In this document: positions 21,471-33,480 of the stretch, in pieces
Layout of the letters: every line of letters begins with the position of its first letter
How positions within the stretch are numbered: position 1 is the stretch's first letter
Origin: Symbiodinium natans
Taxonomy: Eukaryota > Sar > Dinophyceae > Suessiales > Symbiodiniaceae
Assembly (NCBI GenBank): GCA_905221605.1
Contig: CAJNDS010002343.1
Coordinates: 361,474 to 425,473 of the forward strand
Length of the DNA: 64,000 nt
Reading direction: 5' to 3'
The notes under the pieces: generated by a model
Seen by the model: the letters and a program-made list of their open reading frames with translations, nothing else
What the model was told of the DNA's origin: nothing
Database searches by the model: none
Program-made: the position numbers and the translations under genes

Positions 21471-22612
21471 GCAAGGCGCCTGGCATGCTCAAGCCCGCAG
21501 GGTGCAGGCCTCCAGAGCATTCCGCAGCAATTCCAAGCGACTTGTCCTAAATCGAATCCAAGTTCAGACGGAGCTACCTGTTGAGTGTGGCGTTCTCAGA
21601 ATGCAGGAGCCCTGGTCGAGAGCTTTTAACAGAAATTGGCAGTCAGGCATCGCTATCTTATCCTTTGGGAATCCAGGTGTTTCGATACAAATAACGCAAT
21701 TTTCCTAAGCAATTCGTTCAGAAGCAAAAGTGTTTTCGACCAAAATGTTGATCAAAGATGCAAATTGAATACTATTGAAAGCCCAGTGCTTTTTTTAAGC
21801 ACACCTATGCAATATTCGTTCCATCGAAATTCATTAATTACGAAGTATATACTGGTCTTGTCGATATAGTAAAAATTCCTATCTTCAGCTTGCTTTGAGT
21901 GAGCAATGAAGGACAGCTATTGGGACGCAAGTCGCAAGCTCCCCGATAAGCAAGTTGAAAATGTGTTTATTTACTAAGACAGCAGTAAGAGTGCAAAAAG
22001 CGCGAGTTATTTTAAGGTGTTGACAGCAAGACTGCTATACCCGCCAGGATTTTTGTGTTTCAACTCATATATATGGTCACATAGTTTTAAGCCGAAATTC
22101 GGTTGCAGATTTATACATATTTTGCATGCGTGACGTGTTATGTAAAGTAGTCGTGTAAATACTCGACAAGTACGATGAAATCTGTACTTACAATGTTTTC
22201 GGCGTGTACTACTTGTATACAAGTCCGTGGAAGCAAGCAGACGAGTACTGTACAAGGAGGGTGTAGATCTGGCTTATGTTGATGGACTGCGAAATCTGTC
22301 TCGAGTTCGGGTTTGCCTGTAAGGCGCTTGTGTCTAAACCATTTGCGACATTGCCATCTCGACATGCTTTCCCACCGTGGCACCATGGCTTCATTCATCT
22401 CGGAGTTGCCACTTATGCTCGAATTACGGCACTGGGGCTCTCAGCCTGTGAGCCCTAACCCCAAAGCAGCGGGGCACCATACTGCCCAAGGGGAAACTTT
22501 CATGGCGCTTGACAGATCTGCGGGGGGGGGGGGGGGGGGGGGGAAGGACCTAGATTCTCCAGATGCCACGCCCTTGTAACCAATATTTCTTTTCGAGCCT
22601 ACCCTTTGACTT
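21471..22612. other. AT-rich non-coding stretch with a 22-bp G run
   Basis: No gene is supported. 21700-22280 is AT-rich. 22522-22543 is an uninterrupted run of 22 G. Confidence 0.5.
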
Positions 22613-22935
22613 GAAAGCACTGTAACATGAAGTCCTTCAGAAACACTTTAAGATTGAGTCGCCCAAGCCACTTTAGTGTGAAGTCGTTCAGACAGCGCCA
22701 TGAAATTGAATTGTCCAGAGCGCTATTAAATACATTTGCTCAAAAACAACACGTCAAAATTGAATCGCCCAAAACATTCTGAAGCTGGAGTATAAAACTT
22801 AGCTGTCCAAAGCCTTCTGCATGAAATGCCCCGAAGCCGTTTCAAATCAAGGCGGAAAACACTTTGAAATGAAAATCGCCAAAACTTGAATTGATGGTCA
22901 CCAGCCACTTTGATTTTGAGTCCCCAAAGCACTTT
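22613..22935 (+). repeat. Old, diverged tandem repeat, ~40-55-bp unit
   Basis: Variants of ATTGAATCGCCCAAAGC followed by CACTTT or CATTCT recur at about 22652, 22706, 22756, 22799, 22829, 22870 and 22914. The copies have diverged strongly in both sequence and length. Confidence 0.6.
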
Positions 22936-24320
22936 TATTTAAGCGGACTGTCGCTTGGCGCCCCGAACCGACAGCCAACGGGGCTTGGGCGCAAGCCGGG
23001 GTGCGTTGTTTTTTTTTGGTATCTCTCCATTTTCTTTGGGGGGGGGAGGGGGTTCTCACAAGGAGAACAAGGACACGAAACCACAGCAACAGCAACATGA
23101 ACAAAAACAAGAACCGCAACACGAAACACCATGGATTGTCCTCAAGCTGAGAGTACAAAAAATTGTTGCTCTTGTTTGGATTCTTGAAACACTCAAAACC
23201 CATAAACACGCATGGGGTTTTAGGAGTTTCTCTCAAAATACCGACGCAAACATTCAGAAAACAACCCAAACATCTGAAAAGCCAAGTTCTCGGCTTCATT
23301 GCGTTGACTTTTGTGGCTTTTGGAATTCTCTGCTTGTGCTAGTCGACATTTTAGTATCCCAAAGTCGGGCGCCGTGTACAACAAGTGTGCTTTTTTTGGC
23401 GTGTAATGAGTGAGTTACGCCACATAAAAACGAAGAAGTTTTATGCCAGTCTTGCAATAAATCTGGCTGAAGCAAGAGTTCCCCGACAACAGGCGTTTGG
23501 AAACAAGATGGGAGAGCTTGGGAGAGCATGCAGGAGGTTGTTCAAGTGCACTTTGCAGGCAAAAGAAGGGCGGGAGGATGGACAACGCAAGCGGGGAGAG
23601 CGAGAAGCGAAAAGAGTGAGCAACAGAAGGGGCTCCTTGTGTTGTGATAGGAAAGGCGCACACAGCAAAACCAAGCAGACAATGACGGATATCCACAAGG
23701 CAGTGAGACAGGTGTGTCGAAAGCAAGGCCTTTTTGGACCTGGAAGGCTGGACCTTTGCTCAAGGACAGAGGCGTGCAACGATCGCCGCGCTGGTTCCTG
23801 GTCTCAGATGCGATTGCCTTTGGCATGTGGCGCTCTCTGCTTGTCTCAACAGATCCCAAAGTTGTGCATCTAAGGCGGCAAGCCTCAGCCTGCCGGGTCC
23901 GGCGCAAGCGGGCTTGCCCCTGATGTCTTTCACTTCGGGCGGCTGGGTGGAATACACCGTCGGAGGGGCGTTTAAGGAGTTCCGGCTGCATCTTAGAGTC
24001 TTAGAGATGATGCGGTATGCTGATGCTGGCGAAAACAGTTGGATGAAGCTGGCAAACGTGAGGTTTCGATGCCGGACAACTATAAGGTCATCAGCTAAGC
24101 ACATGGTTGGCTACCGGAACTCAGGGCTTGCAGTCACGTGGCACGGTCAGTCATGTACCAACTTTCTACCTGCACTGGCCAGTTGATCAGGTGCTTGAAG
24201 AGACGTCTACAAAAGTTGTTTGGCAAGGTGACAGGTGGGAGCTTTTTTTTAGCTTTGCTTGCCTGAAGCTTCAGCATGCAGCTGTGTGTAGTGTGTGACA
24301 GGACTGGCCAGTACAACACG
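22936..24320. other. Gap with weak coding hints
   Basis: A frame near 23923-24110 encodes MSFTSGGWVEYTVGGAFKEF followed by a helical segment. It could be an exon but has no confirmed neighbour. The rest shows no gene. Confidence 0.3.
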
Positions 24321-25516
24321 ATGTCTGCAGAGGTGAAGGTGGTTGATGCCGACACGTTGGACAAAGCCTTGGGGATGGCGGGCTTGAGCATTAAAGACAT
24401 CGGTGAGAAGCTTCTTGGCCGATGTTTCTTGTACTTTGCATCCGAGTCGTGAGGTTCTCCCCCTGCCTTTCCCTTTCATGCGCAGTCCGGTGCTCAGGTT
24501 GTCAGACAAGAGACCTCTCAATGGTGCAGACTTTTATGGCGCTACCCAGTTGCAAGGTGATGCTTCTGATGTGCGTTAGCCTGTCGTTGCAAGATGGCTG
24601 GAGTGATTTCAAAGTGACACCGAGGAGGCAAAGCTGGAAGGTGTGGAGGGCTACCGCTTTGAATTTGTCGGCGACTCCATTCACGAGCATCCCAGCTGCC
24701 AAATAGAGCAAGCTGGTGCTCTCAGCTCAAAGAGCCTCTTGGCAAGCTTCTGGGCACCATGCTTGCGTGAAGACACCGTCTGGCTTAGGTATGTGCTGCA
24801 TGCCCTGGTGCGGAAGGGCTCAAGCAACCTGCTATGCACGGTCACTACCCGAGCAGCAGGCATTGCGAGCTTTGTCGAGCAAGCTAGTTGAACTCCTCCA
24901 GGAGAGGGGATCAGCAGCGTGTTTGTTTTGCAGGCCTTCTATGGAGCAATAACAACCGCTATCAGACCTTTGAGAAGATCATCGCGAGCTTCACGCCGCA
25001 AGCACCTTGCCATCATCAACTCACACTGTGTACAGTCATCTGCTGACATGCAGCTCGACGACCTTGCAGGTTTGACTTGTGCTTCAAGCTTGCCAATGCT
25101 TGCCATGATCTCCAACAGTGATCTCGATTGGCTGAGACGGCCGTATTAGTGTGAAAAAAGAGCTTCAGAGCGGTGCAGGGATTGTGAGATTCTGAGATGA
25201 CGCAAGGCCTGGGATGGCAATGTAGTAATGGCAGGAAGGATGTGAGGCACTGGGGAGGAGGACCGTCCTTCTGAACTCTCAGGGCCTCGAGAGCCCCCCC
25301 CGGCAGCTGCCCAAAGGTCCCAAAGGCTCCCAGGACCCACGCAACTCGGTAGTCAGGGGCGCGTTTCACATATAACGCTCTGTCTGGCAATTTGTCTTCC
25401 TGCAGCTCCATGCAGCCCTATGCAGTTTTGAACAGGTCCTGCAACTTCCTGAAATTCAAAGGGTGGTGCGGCAGATGCTCGAAGAAGCACGGGCCTTGAA
25501 GCATGAGCTGGCATGA
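24321..25516 (+). CDS. Unrecognised spliced gene
   Basis: Several phased exon-like blocks lie on the + strand. The first opens with ATG at 24321 (MSAEVKVVDADTLDKALGMA, then GLSIKDIG) and runs to a canonical G/GTGAG donor at 24402/24403. Next is a block near 24625-24710 (DTEEAKLEGVEGYRFEFVGD). A third near 24855-24905 encodes QALRALSSKLVELLQERG. A fourth follows a TTTTGCAG acceptor near 24934 (LLWSNNNRYQTFEKIIASFT). The last exon, 25406-25516, follows TTCCTGCAG and encodes LHAALCSFEQVLQLPEIQ, then VVRQMLEEARALKHELA and TGA. The composition is acidic and helical. I recognise no domain. Inner exon edges are approximate and the phases of the middle blocks are not all confirmed. Confidence 0.5.
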
Positions 25517-26165
25517 CTGAGAGGGCGTAACGACATGTAACGACCGTAATTAAGGATGTCATGTCCTTGAGGTGAGAAGTCTCCAACGGGAGGTTCAGTG
25601 CTTTTCCATGATTTCAGAGTTGGCAAACAGTCCAGGTTGAAAGGCGCTAGGGACCCTTCGTGGTTGTGTAAACGACACGACACTGTGCACAGGAACGTGC
25701 AGCCAAAGGGACAGCTGGCGTGGCAGGCGCCTACAGGCCCGCACTGAGCCGCGATCCAGCGCATTCCACTGCTAGAGCTCAATTCTAGACATGTCTAGAC
25801 TCGACGCGCTGGCGACTGCACAAGAGCAGGAAGGATGATCTAGCGGAGTACTACTCCGTCACGCATGGCGTGGGCAGCTCAGCCGTGGGGGGCACTGTGA
25901 AAGCGGTTCCCATGCACAGAGTCCAAGCCTTTCTTATTGTATCATCACCGGTGCTTGAGCTCTCAACCCATTCAAGAGCAGACCGCAACAATCTGCCTCG
26001 TTGCAGGAGTGGCTACCAGCCATAGTAACAGACTCGGACGCACTCGGTCGAGTCATGATTGACTTACGGCCAGGTGAGGTGCATGTGAGCTGTGAGCTTC
26101 TACCGCCGTTTTGGCATTGTACCTTCAAAGTGAACCTGTAAACCTGGGGGTTGGGGAGGGCTTTA

Positions 26166-27088
26166 GAATGCAGGCGTGTGGCTCTCGCCGGTCCTGGCCT
26201 TACTTGCCTTCACGCTGTCAAAGGCGCAAGCTGATGCCGACTGCCTAGGACGTGCAAGCGACGAAGATGCGATCAAGGAGACGCGAAGGCCATCGCAGCT
26301 GCCCCAAGCGCCGCCACAGGGAACCACAGCCAGAAGACGTCGGGGAAGGTGAGTTCGGGTGCTGTCATCTAGCTTACCCCTAATAGAGTCCCCCAAGTAG
26401 TCGGGTTCCTTTCTAATCAGGGCCCCCCATAAGGTTACCCCTATGTTCGGAAGCCCCCGTTGTGCCCTGACGTGTGCTGAGAGGCTCCAGCGACAGCTCT
26501 GGAAGTGAGGAACCTCGGTCGGGCCTCTGAGTCATGACTTCTGTACGTTCTGAGATGCCATGAGCATTCTGGAGCGTCTCTCAGCTGAAGGCCCGAGAAA
26601 GTCTCTGAGGAGGATGCCCATGGCATCGTAGGCACTTGTATCTTGTAAGTTGCCGGGATTTATCAAGCCATGCAACGGACCTCTTTACCACAGGTGAGGT
26701 TTCAATCGTTCCGGCTCCCGCGGAACAGTTGAAGAAGCTGCCAAACGGGCGAAGGTGTGTGACCAAAAGTCTGGTGAGCTGAATGATGCTTGACGCGGTC
26801 AGGAGGGCCGTCGGTGTAGCTCTTCGTCTGCGGGAATCCCCGAGACCCCCGGAGGATTCTTTGCCTCAGCGCGTCGTGTTTACATGTCTGCAACATGAGA
26901 GTGAGTCACCGAGAAGACAAGTTTCCTCGAGGAGCCGCGGGTGCTTCGCTGTCACGAGGTCCGAATTGTGTCAAAGTGGCTTTGCATCCTTTGGCAAGAG
27001 CCTGTTCTTGGGACTCCCAAAGTTAGAGGCCAACTACGACCAGCTGGACAAGCTTCTCGGGCAAGAGAAGGCAGGTCTCATGGACTGA
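26166..27088 (+). CDS. Unrecognised spliced gene, possibly secreted
   Basis: An exon at about 26166-26348 follows a TTTAG acceptor and ends at AAG/GTGAGT. One frame encodes VWLSPVLALLAFTLSKAQAD, which resembles a signal peptide, then a Ser/Asp/Gln/Pro-rich stretch. A small block near 26700-26757 encodes VSIVPAPAEQLKKLPNGRR. The terminal block near 26975-27088 encodes SFGKSLFLGLPKLEANYDQL, then DKLLGQEKAGLMD and a stop. The blocks share strand and style, but I have not proved they are spliced together, and no ATG is seen in the first block. The function is unknown. Confidence 0.35.
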
Positions 27089-27886
27089 TGGCATCATCAG
27101 AAAAATCACATCGAAGAGTACACATGCTCTTGCGCCGCTCGTGGGCTTCCCAGGCTCGGCCAGTTGGACGAAGTCCATCAGAGCGTGCCTCAGAGGGCTG
27201 TGACAAAGGCTGAGATGTTAGCAGTCAGATTGGGGAGTGGAACATGTAGTGATCTACAATGAGAGCAAAGAGGCATGTTAAAAGGAGCCATTTCCCATTG
27301 CAATCGGTGGGCTTGGTGATGACCCCGCCTTTTGCAGGGACACTTACTGGGTGGTAAAGAAGACGTCTGTTGCGAGAGTCCTGAACGATGCTTCCACAAT
27401 GCGGCACTATGCACTTCAGAACGAGAGTTCCGCAAATCTTCGCAGAACACTTCACAAGACGCCCCCCCCCAAATGAGTTCAATGGTTGCCCAAACAAGCC
27501 CCGTCTCTCTGCGTGTTTTGCTTGGAGCCGTGGTGCTTGGCCATGGCTCCCAGATCCTTTGCCCATTGTAAACGCCTGTCTCAAGAACGAGATGTCGAAA
27601 TGCTACCGGATCAGGTAACTCGGGGATGCAGGGGCTCCCGAAATTCCGACCGCGAACACGATGAATCTTTGATTTTCTCGTCCATTGCTCAGGTTGGTGC
27701 CATCGATTGCAACCAGATGGCGCCAATGAGGCGAGCTGTTTCAATGTCATTTGAGGGAAGACTCCTTTTGCAGCCTCAGTTGAGGCGGGCCCCATCCTAT
27801 TCTGGCTTAGCGAGCCGACCGACACCCCAGGGCCGAAGGCACGCCGCGGGCATGGATTGACGTTTTGACAGCAAAATGCGAGAAGT
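27089..27886. other. Gap, nothing assigned
   Basis: Long minus-strand frames exist here, but they show no motif and overlap frames in other phases. I see no supported gene. Confidence 0.4.
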
Positions 27887-27995
27887 TTGGGATGTTCACC
27901 CTTATACGGACAGATCTGACAGTCCTTGATAGGGATTATAGTACCCCCATTACAATCTCTATCAAGGACTGCTAGTATGACAGGGAACATCCCAA
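27887..27995. mobile_element. 109-bp palindromic element (MITE-like)
   Basis: The outer arms TTGGGATGTTC (27887-27897) and GAACATCCCAA (27985-27995) are perfect inverted repeats. The inner arms AGTCCTTGATAGGGATT (27921-27937) and AATCTCTATCAAGGACT (27954-27970) pair with one mismatch around a 16-base loop. The whole could fold as a long hairpin. It may be a small non-autonomous DNA transposon or a structured RNA. Confidence 0.7.
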
Positions 27996-29676
27996 CGAGA
28001 AATCGTCATGAACAATCTGGAGTTGGTATGTCGCGCAAGCTTGGCCTGCAGGCCCTCCTTAGCTCCGCTGGAGAATCCTCCTGCCAACAGCTGGGCTCCC
28101 GGCTTGCCTTCTCGCATCAACCTTCGCATGAAGTTGTTTGATACGTTTGGTGATTTGCCAAATTTGACCATGAATAGAGCGGTATGGGCAGTGGCATAGC
28201 TCCACAGCCTGAAAAAGGCCGGCCGCCCTCGTCTGACAGTGCTGGGACACCCCCACTGCACCTCGGATGGAAGATAACAAGCGTTTTGAGGCTTTGGGGC
28301 AGCAGTGCATTCGAACGACCCTGCAGGCACGCTGCGAAGGCAAATCTTGTGTCGAGTGCCAAGCTGCAGCCGTGGACGGAAGACGCTCCAATAACCTTGT
28401 AGATGAAGGTGCCAGAGTCTAGAGCTCTTAGCAGGAAGACAGGTTCTGATGAACCGCAGGCTGAAGTCGTGCGGACTGCCTGATTGTTAAGCCTGGCCTG
28501 ACTCAGGTGCGTCAGATGAGCTTGTGCCTCTGAGCCTGAATTAGTGCACAGTTTACTTTGTCCTTTACTGTACAGTAATGGCATGGAGCTGACTAGCAAA
28601 AGTCTTGCAGCCCTGTTGAGCACGAGCCTCAATCGTGCAGAAGCACAAATTGCAACCAAGTGTTGGGAATTTCACACCGTGGGAGAAAGTCTTGGATTGC
28701 GACTTTTTGCACTTGTTCGTGCTGCTTGCATGTTCAGGATCGAGGGCAGTTGGGGTGTTGTCAGTTGCGTGCATGGCCTGGCTTGCAGATGGCATTGCGA
28801 CAGAAGGGCAACAGAATTCTGTTGCCTTCCTAACAGCATAGCCCCGCAAAGGCAAAACCTAGTCTCTTAGAACATGTTCATCTCAGACGAACAAGACGAA
28901 GCATTCCACACATGGCGCCCGCGATCGGGGAGGATGCCAAGTTGGTGGGGCTTCTTCGGCTTGTTGATAAGTGTTCATAGCATCGTGGATTGTGAAGGCA
29001 AGCTCCACGCTCTATGAGGAAAATGTGCATTTTGGCACGCACTTGGAGGTGCGACGACGGGTTTGTGCCATTGAGACTACAGCTGTGACCTTGTGGTGAG
29101 GTCTGGGGGAGCTGGTATGACACAGAGAAGAAGTGTTGGGGACCTGGTCTCAGAAGTTTTCATGCTGCAGTGTTATCATCGGCGATGCCGAACAAGTCTT
29201 AGTTGCCTTCTACTCTTCTGAGATGCCCGAAGTCAGGATATGCCTGCTGCAAGGGGACAAGGCAAAGACAAAGACGCTGCCCAAAGACAGCCCTGGTGCT
29301 CAGACGGGCTGTCAGCACGAGACGCAAGTGTCTGGAACATTTCGGAAATGGTTTGGTGGTCAAGTCTTGGCAGTCTGCCTCAAGGGGCCGGCCGGGCTTT
29401 TTCGAATCGCGCTGTTGCGTGTAGTGAGTGTGCACCTTCTCCATCTGGGTGTCGCAAGGCCCCGCTTGCAGAAGGAGAAGTGGAGGACAGCAACTGATGA
29501 GAAAGAGAGAAGCTGTACCCTTCTGATGAGATCTTGCAGTAACCTCGCAGGAGGAGGATGACTTGGAGGTCAAGGTGTGAGCCTCAGGCTTGCAAGAGAT
29601 CCCTGTTATCCCACGGCAGAATTGCGGCAGAATTTTCGTTGTTTTTGTTTTTGTTTTCCTTTTTTTTTTTTCTGAG
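27996..29676. other. Gap before the J-domain gene
   Basis: No gene is firmly supported. Upstream exons of the J-domain gene may lie here; a basic helical block near 29465-29515 (LQKEKWRTATDEKERS) is one candidate. Confidence 0.3.
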
Positions 29677-30970
29677 GTCAGCCGCCGCCTAGCAGAGCTC
29701 TTGGAGAAGAATCCCAGTTTTTGCGGGGACGTGCCGACTCCTGACCAGGTGCCCCCGAGGTGTTTTGGACTTGCCATTGTTGAGTGTATCTGAGGAGGCC
29801 ACGCTTTATGGGAACCTTATTGGGGTCCTTATTGTAAGGGGATCACAGCGATCCTACTGTTTGGGGACTTTATTGGGGGCCCCTTCGTATCGTAAACCCC
29901 CACATGTTTTAGGAGAAGATTTGGTCGGACGTGGAGCTGCGAAACTATGTCCACAGCAACGGCCTCATCCGCCCAGCAAGGACGTTGCTTAAGGCTTGTC
30001 AGCAAACCCTGAACCCTGAACCCTGAACCCTGAACCCTGAACCCTGAACCCTGAACCCTGAACCCTGAACCCTAAACCCTAAACCCTAAACCCCAAACCC
30101 TATGAGACCGCAACGCCTGCAAACCTTGCAGGACAAAAGGCCAGCAAAAGCCTGAGCCCACGGCTGCCGATTGGAAGGTCAGGGCCCAAATGCGTCCTGA
30201 GAATGGGGGAACTGAACCCTGAACCCTGAACCCTAAACCCTAAACCCTAAACCCTAAACCCTAAACCCTAAACCCTAAACCCTAAACCCTACATCTGATT
30301 TCGGCTTTTTGAGGTGCTAGAGCTGGAGCCTGGCACAGACCCTGCCCAGCTCAAGAAGGCCGCTCACAAGTGTCGAAGTGTCGTTTCTGAGAGTACGTGG
30401 TGATTTTCGTTGTGGCTCCATACCCAAGTCCTTTGCTGCTGTACTTGATGTTGCTGTGGTTCACAGCCCAGCCAGGCCTACAGACGTCTTGCTCTAAAGT
30501 TCCATCCAGACAAGCACCACGGGGACAAGGACAAGGCAGAGCTATGTAGAGCTGCTTCATTTTCAGGATTTCCCACAGCACGTCCCTGTCTTTGTCCTTT
30601 GTCGACCCGTGTGTCTGAATTCTGAATGGGCGCACCTGCCACGCTCGACTATGCTAATGGGCTCGGTCTTTGGAAATGCATTGTTCTTTGCGTGTTGTGC
30701 ACTCATTGCAAGGCCACTGCGACGGAGAAGTTTCGCAAGGTGGTTGCCGCGTACGAGGTTTCATCGGGTTCATTCTCACGTGCAACAACGTGCATCCTTT
30801 TGATGCCAGGCCATTGCTGGGCACGTGGCAGAGATTCCAGCGGTTGCTGCAACGTGCTCCAGACTGCACATGGTTGCTCTTCCGTTGCTAAGCACAGGAA
30901 TGTGGATGTCGGGTGCCTGAGGACTGATGGCGGCCAGAAGCGTCGCTGGCGCATCGTCGTTGTGGATTAA
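29677..30970 (+). CDS. J-domain (DnaJ/HSP40-type) protein gene, 5'-incomplete
   Basis: Five exons join cleanly in phase 0. 29677-29748 encodes VSRRLAELLEKNPSFCGDVP... and has a GT donor. 29913-29993 encodes EKIWSDVELRNYVHSNGLIR.... 30314-30358 encodes VLELEPGTDPAQLKK. 30476-30535 encodes AYRRLALKFHPDKHHGDKDK. An exon from 30713 encodes ATATEKFRKVVAAYE. The last three form a J domain with its invariant HPD (30503-30511). HPD stimulates the ATPase of HSP70 partners (family knowledge). The introns at 29994-30313, 30359-30475 and 30536-30712 start with GC and end with AG. After AAYE a GT donor is possible at 30758; the same frame runs on to a stop at 30970 with a basic end (GGQKRRWRIVVVD), so the 3' structure is uncertain. 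Upstream exons and the start codon are not identified. Confidence 0.85.
30006..30100 (+). repeat. Interstitial telomere-like array, (CCCTGAA)n then (CCCTAAA)n
   Basis: About eight CCCTGAA variants are followed by three to four CCCTAAA units. The array lies wholly inside the GC-AG intron 29994-30313 of the J-domain gene. Confidence 0.95.
30208..30291 (+). repeat. Interstitial telomere-like array (CCCTAAA)n
   Basis: Two CCCTGAA units and then about ten CCCTAAA units lie in the same intron as the previous array, only 23 bp before its acceptor at 30313. Confidence 0.95.
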
Positions 30971-31689
30971 AAGCGTGAAGTGCGGCTGCTGGAGCAGTGG
31001 TGATTGTAGGGAAAGTACCGGTGGTCATAGCCAAGGCTTCAATATGTAGTCCCAGCGAGCCTCAACGAGACCGAAGGGTTGGCAGATGTAGCTTCCCGCT
31101 TCTTTATTGCAAGCCAACCCGTTTTATGGGCCAAAAGAGAGCCCTCGTAGTCCTCTCAGAAATAGAAGAGCTCGACGTCAGAACCCAATACGAGAGCATC
31201 GCCGAGGGGGGAGTCCCATCGGGCACTCGAAGAAAGGAGTTGGCTCAGGTTCGAGGTGAACATTGAGGTGCAACGGCGCCGAAGTGCAAGCGCGAGGGGA
31301 AAGTGGCTCAGAAGGAAGTCCTCCAGGTGAGGATGTACGTCGGGGGGTGGAGCCACGACGTGAGGTGCCATCAAAGCGTTCCCTGCGAGCGATTGTCGAT
31401 AAGCATGTTGCGCAGACGACGTTCGACTGGTTTGCGGCGAACGAGCCCATAAACTGACTTGCCCTAGAAATTTCGAACCGTGGTTGCCACACAGCACCCC
31501 CTCATCGCCGAGAACTTGGATTCTTCATCGCGCAGGGGTATCTCGACCAATGACGCCTGTACCAGATGCCACATGGCCATGCGCAGGAAAGCTCGGGAGT
31601 TGGCCCCTTTGCACGCACCCCAGCGGGGCCCTATCCCCACACCCCTGTTGGTCAACCTTATGGCCTTAGGGTTGGTAAGAAACTCGGGG
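30971..31689. other. Gap, nothing assigned
   Basis: I see no gene or repeat that can be supported. Confidence 0.4.
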
Positions 31690-32040
31690 TAGCTGGGGGT
31701 TTTTCTGCGGTTGGCACTCCAGGGATTCTCTGCAGATACTCCAAGGTTTGGTGTGCTCCAGGGATTCTTTGGGTCTGGGCTGCACTCCAGGGGCTTCTCT
31801 GGGGGCTGCAGGGATTTTCTGGTGATGCCGTGGGGTTTGGGCACAGGGTTTTGTTGACTGCTCTCAAGCCTAGGCTGGGGATACTGGGCTTGGGCACTCC
31901 AGAAATTCTCTGAAAAAAACACTCGGGGCTGGGCAGGGGTTGGCACTCGACGGGTTGCACTTCGACTGATGGGCGCTCCAGGGGTTGTTTGGGATGCTGT
32001 GGCCAGGGATTCTCCGACGATGTTGGTTGGGATGCAGGTG
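31690..32040 (+). repeat. Degenerate minisatellite, GGCACTCCAGGGATTCTCTG motif
   Basis: Variants of the motif start near 31718, 31757, 31789, 31896, 31971 and 32001, at irregular 30-100-bp spacing. All are in the same orientation. Confidence 0.6.
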
Positions 32041-32457
32041 ATGGGCGAGGGGTAGACCGGCTGTGCGCTGGGTAGTCTCACACTTGCCTGTTTGGTCAGT
32101 GCTGTTCTCCTGTGGCTTCTCGAGCAACTGCGCTAGCTTTCTTTCTTGCCGTCCCCCACAAGTTCGTTATGCAGCTGGAATCGATGTCGAGGGCCTGTTC
32201 GAGGAGCAAGGGTCCCATCGCCACGGCGATGAAGGTGCGACGGCCAACAGCAGGTAGTTGCCGGGCGGCAGCGGTTGAATTCGAGATGGATTCACCTCAG
32301 GTCGATGAGGTAGTTCCTCGAAAACCACGGGTATGTGGCATGAGCTGCGTCCTCGAACGATACCCGAAAGGGGAGCATTGGTTGACGTCCTCCGTAGTGT
32401 GTGCGCATGATCCCAAGCGCCCAGAAATGACGGTCGTCCGCCTCAGCTCGGAGGGAG

Positions 32458-33260
32458 TCAGTGGCAGGGATGGTTGGTTCGACGGGACAACAATGTTCGG
32501 GGGTAGCCCAAGGCGGCGAGAAACGCAGGGCGCGAGTTTTGCAAGGAGTAGAAGCGGCAAACGCCACAGCAGCTTGGCTTCCGCGCGCAGGCGCCCAGCG
32601 GCCTGGGACGAGACGAAGTCCGGGTGGCCGATCGGGACGCAGCGACGCCCGCGCCACTGGCAACGACGCCGGCCAGGTGCCCAGCTCGCTCCGGCGTGGT
32701 AACGTGCAGATCTTCGAGAAACGCCGCCAGGCGCTCGCCCTGTCCGAAATGGGCAGCCGCCGCAACGAGCTGGCCCAACGCATACAGCCCCGGCGAGGGG
32801 ATCTCCGGATATTTCGCGGCGGATTGCCTCGCAGTCCCACCACAGCAAAGTGGCTGTGCGGGCAAATCTGGCCCGGGCGAAAGGCAAGAATTCCGGCACA
32901 GCCTCGCGTAGCTTGGACAGGACTGCGGCCGACAAGGGACACGACGGTCGCCCCGGGGGGTCGAACTCCACCAGCATGGCCAGGCTATCGGTGCCTGCAC
33001 GGGTTTGCAGCGTGAACTCAAATGGGCCTGTTGCTTCGTCAGGTCAAGCTCCCCGGCATATGCTTGCGCTAAAGCACGGGAGACGAGGCGACGGAATACA
33101 TCCCCGGTAGCAGCAATACCGCTCACCCCTCCCGGCGGCTTGCGAAAGGCGGTGAGGCGGGATAATGATCGACGGTGGCGTCCGACAGGCCAGCAGCCGA
33201 CCGGGGCCAGCGCGGCCGCAGTGAGGACACACCGAACCGGGCTCAGGCCGCGGCAGTGGG
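32458..33260 (-). pseudogene. LINE reverse-transcriptase fragment
   Basis: Reading down from 33260, the minus strand encodes LSRLTAFRKPPGGVSGIAAT, GDVFRRLVSRALAQAYAGEL and later FGQGERLAAFLEDLHVTTPE. These match the pre-palm and catalytic regions of dinoflagellate LINE-type reverse transcriptases as I know them. The expected FLDD catalytic box reads FLED, so a key Asp is replaced by Glu. The segment between the two motif groups is frameshifted. It lacks an endonuclease and is inactive. Its 5' edge approaches the oppositely oriented fragment that starts at 33481. Confidence 0.75.
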
Positions 33261-33480
33261 AGCATGTGTCCATCGTCGCCGGCTGCGTGTGGGAGTTGCG
33301 ATGACGCCGCGCGGGTGCGGCCGTGGAAACTCCTCTTGCTTTTGCCACGCTTGCTCCTTGCCCGTTGCACTTTTGTGAAGGTGGTTGGGACGTCCTGCAT
33401 GGCCAACTCAGCGCAGCGCCCTTCCGCACGCGGCAGCCCGAATGGCGTGAAGCGCGGAAACGAGTGCATGGCGGACTCCC

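Noticed and set aside
22522-22543. G22 run as an assembly gap or origin signal
   Set aside because: Similar C and G runs occur at 19434, 19600, 48287 and 48328. They look like ordinary homopolymers of this genome.
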